Position numbers and translations under genes: made by a program
The notes under the pieces: model-generated
Seen by the model: only the letters and a program-made list of their open reading frames with translations
Told to the model about the DNA's origin: nothing
Databases searched by the model: none
NCBI GenBank assembly: GCA_034178965.1
Contig: JAXFQM010000083.1
Span: 1-8,889 of the forward strand
DNA: 8,889 nt
Origin: Colimorpha sp034178965
Lineage (GTDB): Bacteria; Bacteroidota; Bacteroidia; Bacteroidales; P3
Direction: 5' to 3'
Part shown: piece by piece, positions 7,397 to 8,889 of the stretch
Layout: every line of letters begins with the position of its first letter
Numbering within the stretch: position 1 is the first letter of the stretch

Positions 7397-7435
7397 GTCA
7401 CCGATTAGGTTGTCCTGTCGGTGGCGTTCCCTTTT
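7397..7435 (+). terminator. Possible terminator hairpin downstream of aroA
   Basis: The arms GTCACCGA (7397-7404) and TCGGTGGC (7418-7425) pair over 8 bp with one G-U pair around a 13-nt loop. CCCTTTT follows at 7429-7435, a short and displaced U-tract on the + strand. It could end the dnaG-activator-aroA transcript, but it lies 186 nt after aroA and the loop is long, so this is tentative. Confidence 0.35.
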
Positions 7436-7508
7436 CGACAAAATAACAAACAACGTTGTTTTAGTTCTATTATTTCTCGAAAACTTGCATTGGGGGATAC
7501 TTTTTTAC

Positions 7509-7529
7509 CAAGAAAAAGCATTTTTCTTG
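7509..7529. repeat. 9-bp perfect inverted repeat, 3' of miaA
   Basis: The arms CAAGAAAAA (7509-7517) and TTTTTCTTG (7521-7529) surround a 3-nt loop. The hairpin lies 32 nt beyond the miaA stop. The U-rich arm could support termination of the minus-strand transcript, but no separate U-tract follows on that strand; the T run at 7501-7506 reads as A there. Its role as a terminator is uncertain. Confidence 0.45.
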
Positions 7530-7531
7530 AT

Positions 7532-7553
7532 ATTAACTTGAAATACAGTTAAT
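7532..7553. repeat. 7-bp perfect inverted repeat next to the miaA stop
   Basis: The arms ATTAACT (7532-7538) and AGTTAAT (7547-7553) surround an 8-nt loop, starting 7 nt past the miaA stop codon on the minus strand. It is AT-rich and weak on its own. Together with the adjacent 9-bp hairpin it makes a tandem structured 3' end for miaA. Confidence 0.35.
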
Positions 7554-7560
7554 TACTGGA

Positions 7561-8403
7561 TTAATTTTCTTTCCATAAAATTGACTTGTCTCTCTTGAAA
7601 TAGGACATTTGTTTCTTGGCATACTGCCAAGAGTGGGTTTTGACAGCGGAAAGTGCCGTCTCTTCGGTGCAGGTGCCATCGAGCATGGCAAAAATTTCCT
7701 TGTACCCAACGGTGTTTAAGGGTTGCAGGTTGCGCAGGGGTGTAAGACTGCGCACCTCTTCCACTAGACCTTCCTCGGCCATGAGGCTGGCACGACGGTC
7801 AATCCTTTCGCGAAGAATGTGCGGCTGGCAATACAGCCCTATTTTTTCTATTTCGAAGGGGCGCTTCATTTTTGTTTGCCGTATTACTTCGCTGTAGGGT
7901 CTGCCCGTCATGCGGATAACCTCCAGGGCACGTTGCAGGCGAACGGGGTTTTGTTTGTCCACCCTTTCGAAATAGGCGGGATCCAATGCCTTTAACCTAC
8001 CTTGAAGTTCGTCAAGTGGTAGCGCCTGCAACTCGGCGCGAAGTTCGGGCGTGGGGTCGGGCAGGAGCGCAATGCCTTGGCACAGCGCATCGGCATAGAG
8101 GCCTGAGCCACCAACAGCCACTACGATGTCGTGGCTGTTGAACAAGTTGTGGATGCGCTCCATTGCCTCCTGTTCGTAGGTGAAAACGTTGTAGGGCTCT
8201 CTCACGCTGCGGTTGGCGATGAAGTGATGCTTCACGCTTCCAAGTTCATCCTCCGAAGGTCGTGCCACCCCTATGCGCAGTTCGCAGTAGCATTGCCTGG
8301 AATCACAACTTACGATTTCTGTGTCCAGCATCTTGGCGACCTTGATGGCATATACTGTCTTGCCCACAGCGGTGGGCCCCACAATCATTAACAGTTTCTT
8401 CAC
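7561..8403 (-). CDS. miaA: tRNA dimethylallyltransferase
   Basis: The product transfers a dimethylallyl group to N6 of A37 in tRNAs that read codons starting with U, the first step toward ms2i6A. Seen: P-loop GPTAVGKT (9-16), the conserved DSRQ (34-37) whose Asp is the expected catalytic residue, VARPSEDEL where many homologues have GTAKP, GGSGLY (98-103), NPVRLQRALEV (152-162), a GYKEI motif, and YAKKQMSYFKRD near the C-terminus. The length is 280 residues, a little short of E. coli MiaA (316). The start is GTG (8401-8403, minus strand); no ATG or GTG lies in frame between it and the upstream stop. An internal ATG at 8388 would remove the five residues before MIVGPT. The gene lies 39 nt downstream of the CCA-enzyme-like gene and converges with aroA. 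Some Bacteroidota carry two miaA copies; whether this is one of two cannot be seen here. Confidence 0.95.
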   Translation of the reverse strand: MKKLLMIVGPTAVGKTVYAIKVAKMLDTEIVSCDSRQCYCELRIGVARPSEDELGSVKHHFIANRSVREPYNVFTYEQEAMERIHNLFNSHDIVVAVGGSGLYADALCQGIALLPDPTPELRAELQALPLDELQGRLKALDPAYFERVDKQNPVRLQRALEVIRMTGRPYSEVIRQTKMKRPFEIEKIGLYCQPHILRERIDRRASLMAEEGLVEEVRSLTPLRNLQPLNTVGYKEIFAMLDGTCTEETALSAVKTHSWQYAKKQMSYFKRDKSILWKEN

Positions 8404-8442
8404 AGTAGAGGTGTGTTTCTTTGGTTTGGGCAGGTGGCTCTC

Positions 8443-8889
8443 TCATTGCACCTTATACAACCCTAACTCGGCTCCTTTTTTCAGCATGAACTGCCAGCAC
8501 TCGTTTCGGTCGTTAGGTATTTCTCCGTCGAGAATTCCGTCCTTAATAGCATCCTTGATGATGCCTATTTCGCGGCACGGCCCTATGCCGAACGTTGCCA
8601 TGATGTCTTCCCCGCTAATGGGGGGCTGAAAATTGCGAATGCGGTCTTTTTCCTCCAACTCCACCAACTTTTGGCGCACCAGTTGGAAATTGGCCAAATA
8701 GCGCTTCACCTTCAGTTCGTTCTTGCTGGTGATGTCGGCCTCGCAGAGAGTCATCAGGTCATCGATGTCATTGCCCGTGTCGAACAGCAGGCGCCTGATG
8801 GCGCTATCTGTCACCACGTCTTCTGCCAGTATGATGGGGCGCAAGTGCAGTAGCACTAGTTTTTCCACATATTTCATCTTGGCGTCCAG
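8443..8889 (-). CDS. cca: CCA-adding tRNA nucleotidyltransferase / HD-domain family protein, C-terminal part
   Basis: Only the last 149 residues are in the window; the gene continues past the right edge. The frame is open from base 8889 (LDAKMKYVEKLV), so the ATG at 8877 is internal and not the start. The visible part is mostly helical with LVLLHLRPIIL, VTDSAIRRLL, DIDDLMTLCEADITSKNE, VKRYLANF and RIRNFQPPISGEDIM. From memory these match the C-terminal half of Bacteroidales class II CCA-adding enzymes with an HD domain, where the region after the HD fold handles RNA binding. The nucleotidyltransferase head and the HD catalytic residues are outside the window, so activity cannot be judged; a related HD-only protein is the main alternative. 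It sits 39 nt upstream of miaA on the same strand, and both act on tRNA, which fits co-transcription. Confidence 0.82.
   Translation of the reverse strand: MDAKMKYVEKLVLLHLRPIILAEDVVTDSAIRRLLFDTGNDIDDLMTLCEADITSKNELKVKRYLANFQLVRQKLVELEEKDRIRNFQPPISGEDIMATFGIGPCREIGIIKDAIKDGILDGEIPNDRNECWQFMLKKGAELGLYKVQ

Larger units (their letters stand above)
7212..7560. other. AT-rich convergent intergenic region without a convincing gene
   Basis: These 349 nt separate the convergent aroA and miaA genes. I see no tRNA or recognisable RNA family. The stretch contains several inverted repeats, listed separately, plus short palindromes such as AACAACGTTGTT near 7451-7462 and GCATAT/ATATGC near 7338-7356. A minus-strand frame of 61 codons (7268-7453, TTG start) is open but shows no family I recognise and overlaps the hairpin at 7397-7425; I do not call it a gene. 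The region probably holds the 3' ends of the two convergent transcripts. Confidence 0.6.

Noticed and set aside
7268..7453. 61-codon minus-strand frame with TTG start in the convergent intergenic region
   Set aside because: Weak start codon, no recognised domain, overlap with an RNA-like hairpin. Kept only as a possibility if homologues with protein-level conservation were found.

Overview
The window looks like ordinary chromosome from a member of the Bacteroidota, most likely order Bacteroidales and Prevotella-like. Three things point there. The protein sequences look like Bacteroidales versions of these families. A good Bacteroidota-type -7 element (TAnnTTTG) lies upstream of the primase gene. 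No start codon has a clear Shine-Dalgarno sequence; the spacers are A-rich instead. The taxonomic call is inference from these features, not a database result.

Layout, left to right. (1) Bases 1-2487, + strand: the 3' part of an acyl-CoA dehydrogenase gene, then etfB and etfA. The gap before etfB is 17 nt and etfB/etfA overlap by 4 nt, so this is a tight operon coding for a dehydrogenase and its electron-transfer flavoprotein. EtfB carries the GRQAIDGDTAQVGP stretch seen in ETFs that partner butyryl-CoA dehydrogenases. (2) Bases 2488-2710: a perfect 14-bp GC-rich hairpin, a separate U-tailed intrinsic terminator, then a promoter and short leader for the next unit. (3) Bases 2711-7211, + strand: dnaG (primase), a sigma-54-dependent AAA+ activator without a receiver domain, and aroA (EPSP synthase). 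The activator follows dnaG by 42 nt, and aroA starts 14 nt inside the 3' end of the activator gene. (4) Bases 7212-7560: a 349-nt AT-rich convergent intergenic stretch with several inverted repeats and no convincing gene. (5) Bases 7561-8889, - strand: miaA (tRNA A37 dimethylallyltransferase, GTG start), preceded by the 3' part of a CCA-adding-enzyme/HD family gene that runs off the right edge. These two form a tRNA-maturation pair.

Functionally the window combines fatty-acyl-CoA/flavin electron transfer, replication priming, aromatic amino-acid synthesis and tRNA processing. I found no mobile element, CRISPR array, tRNA, rRNA or defence system, and no strong evidence of an undescribed system. 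The items most worth a second look are the orphan sigma-54 activator inside a housekeeping cluster, the two-part 3' end of the etf operon, the dnaG leader, and the structured convergent intergenic region.
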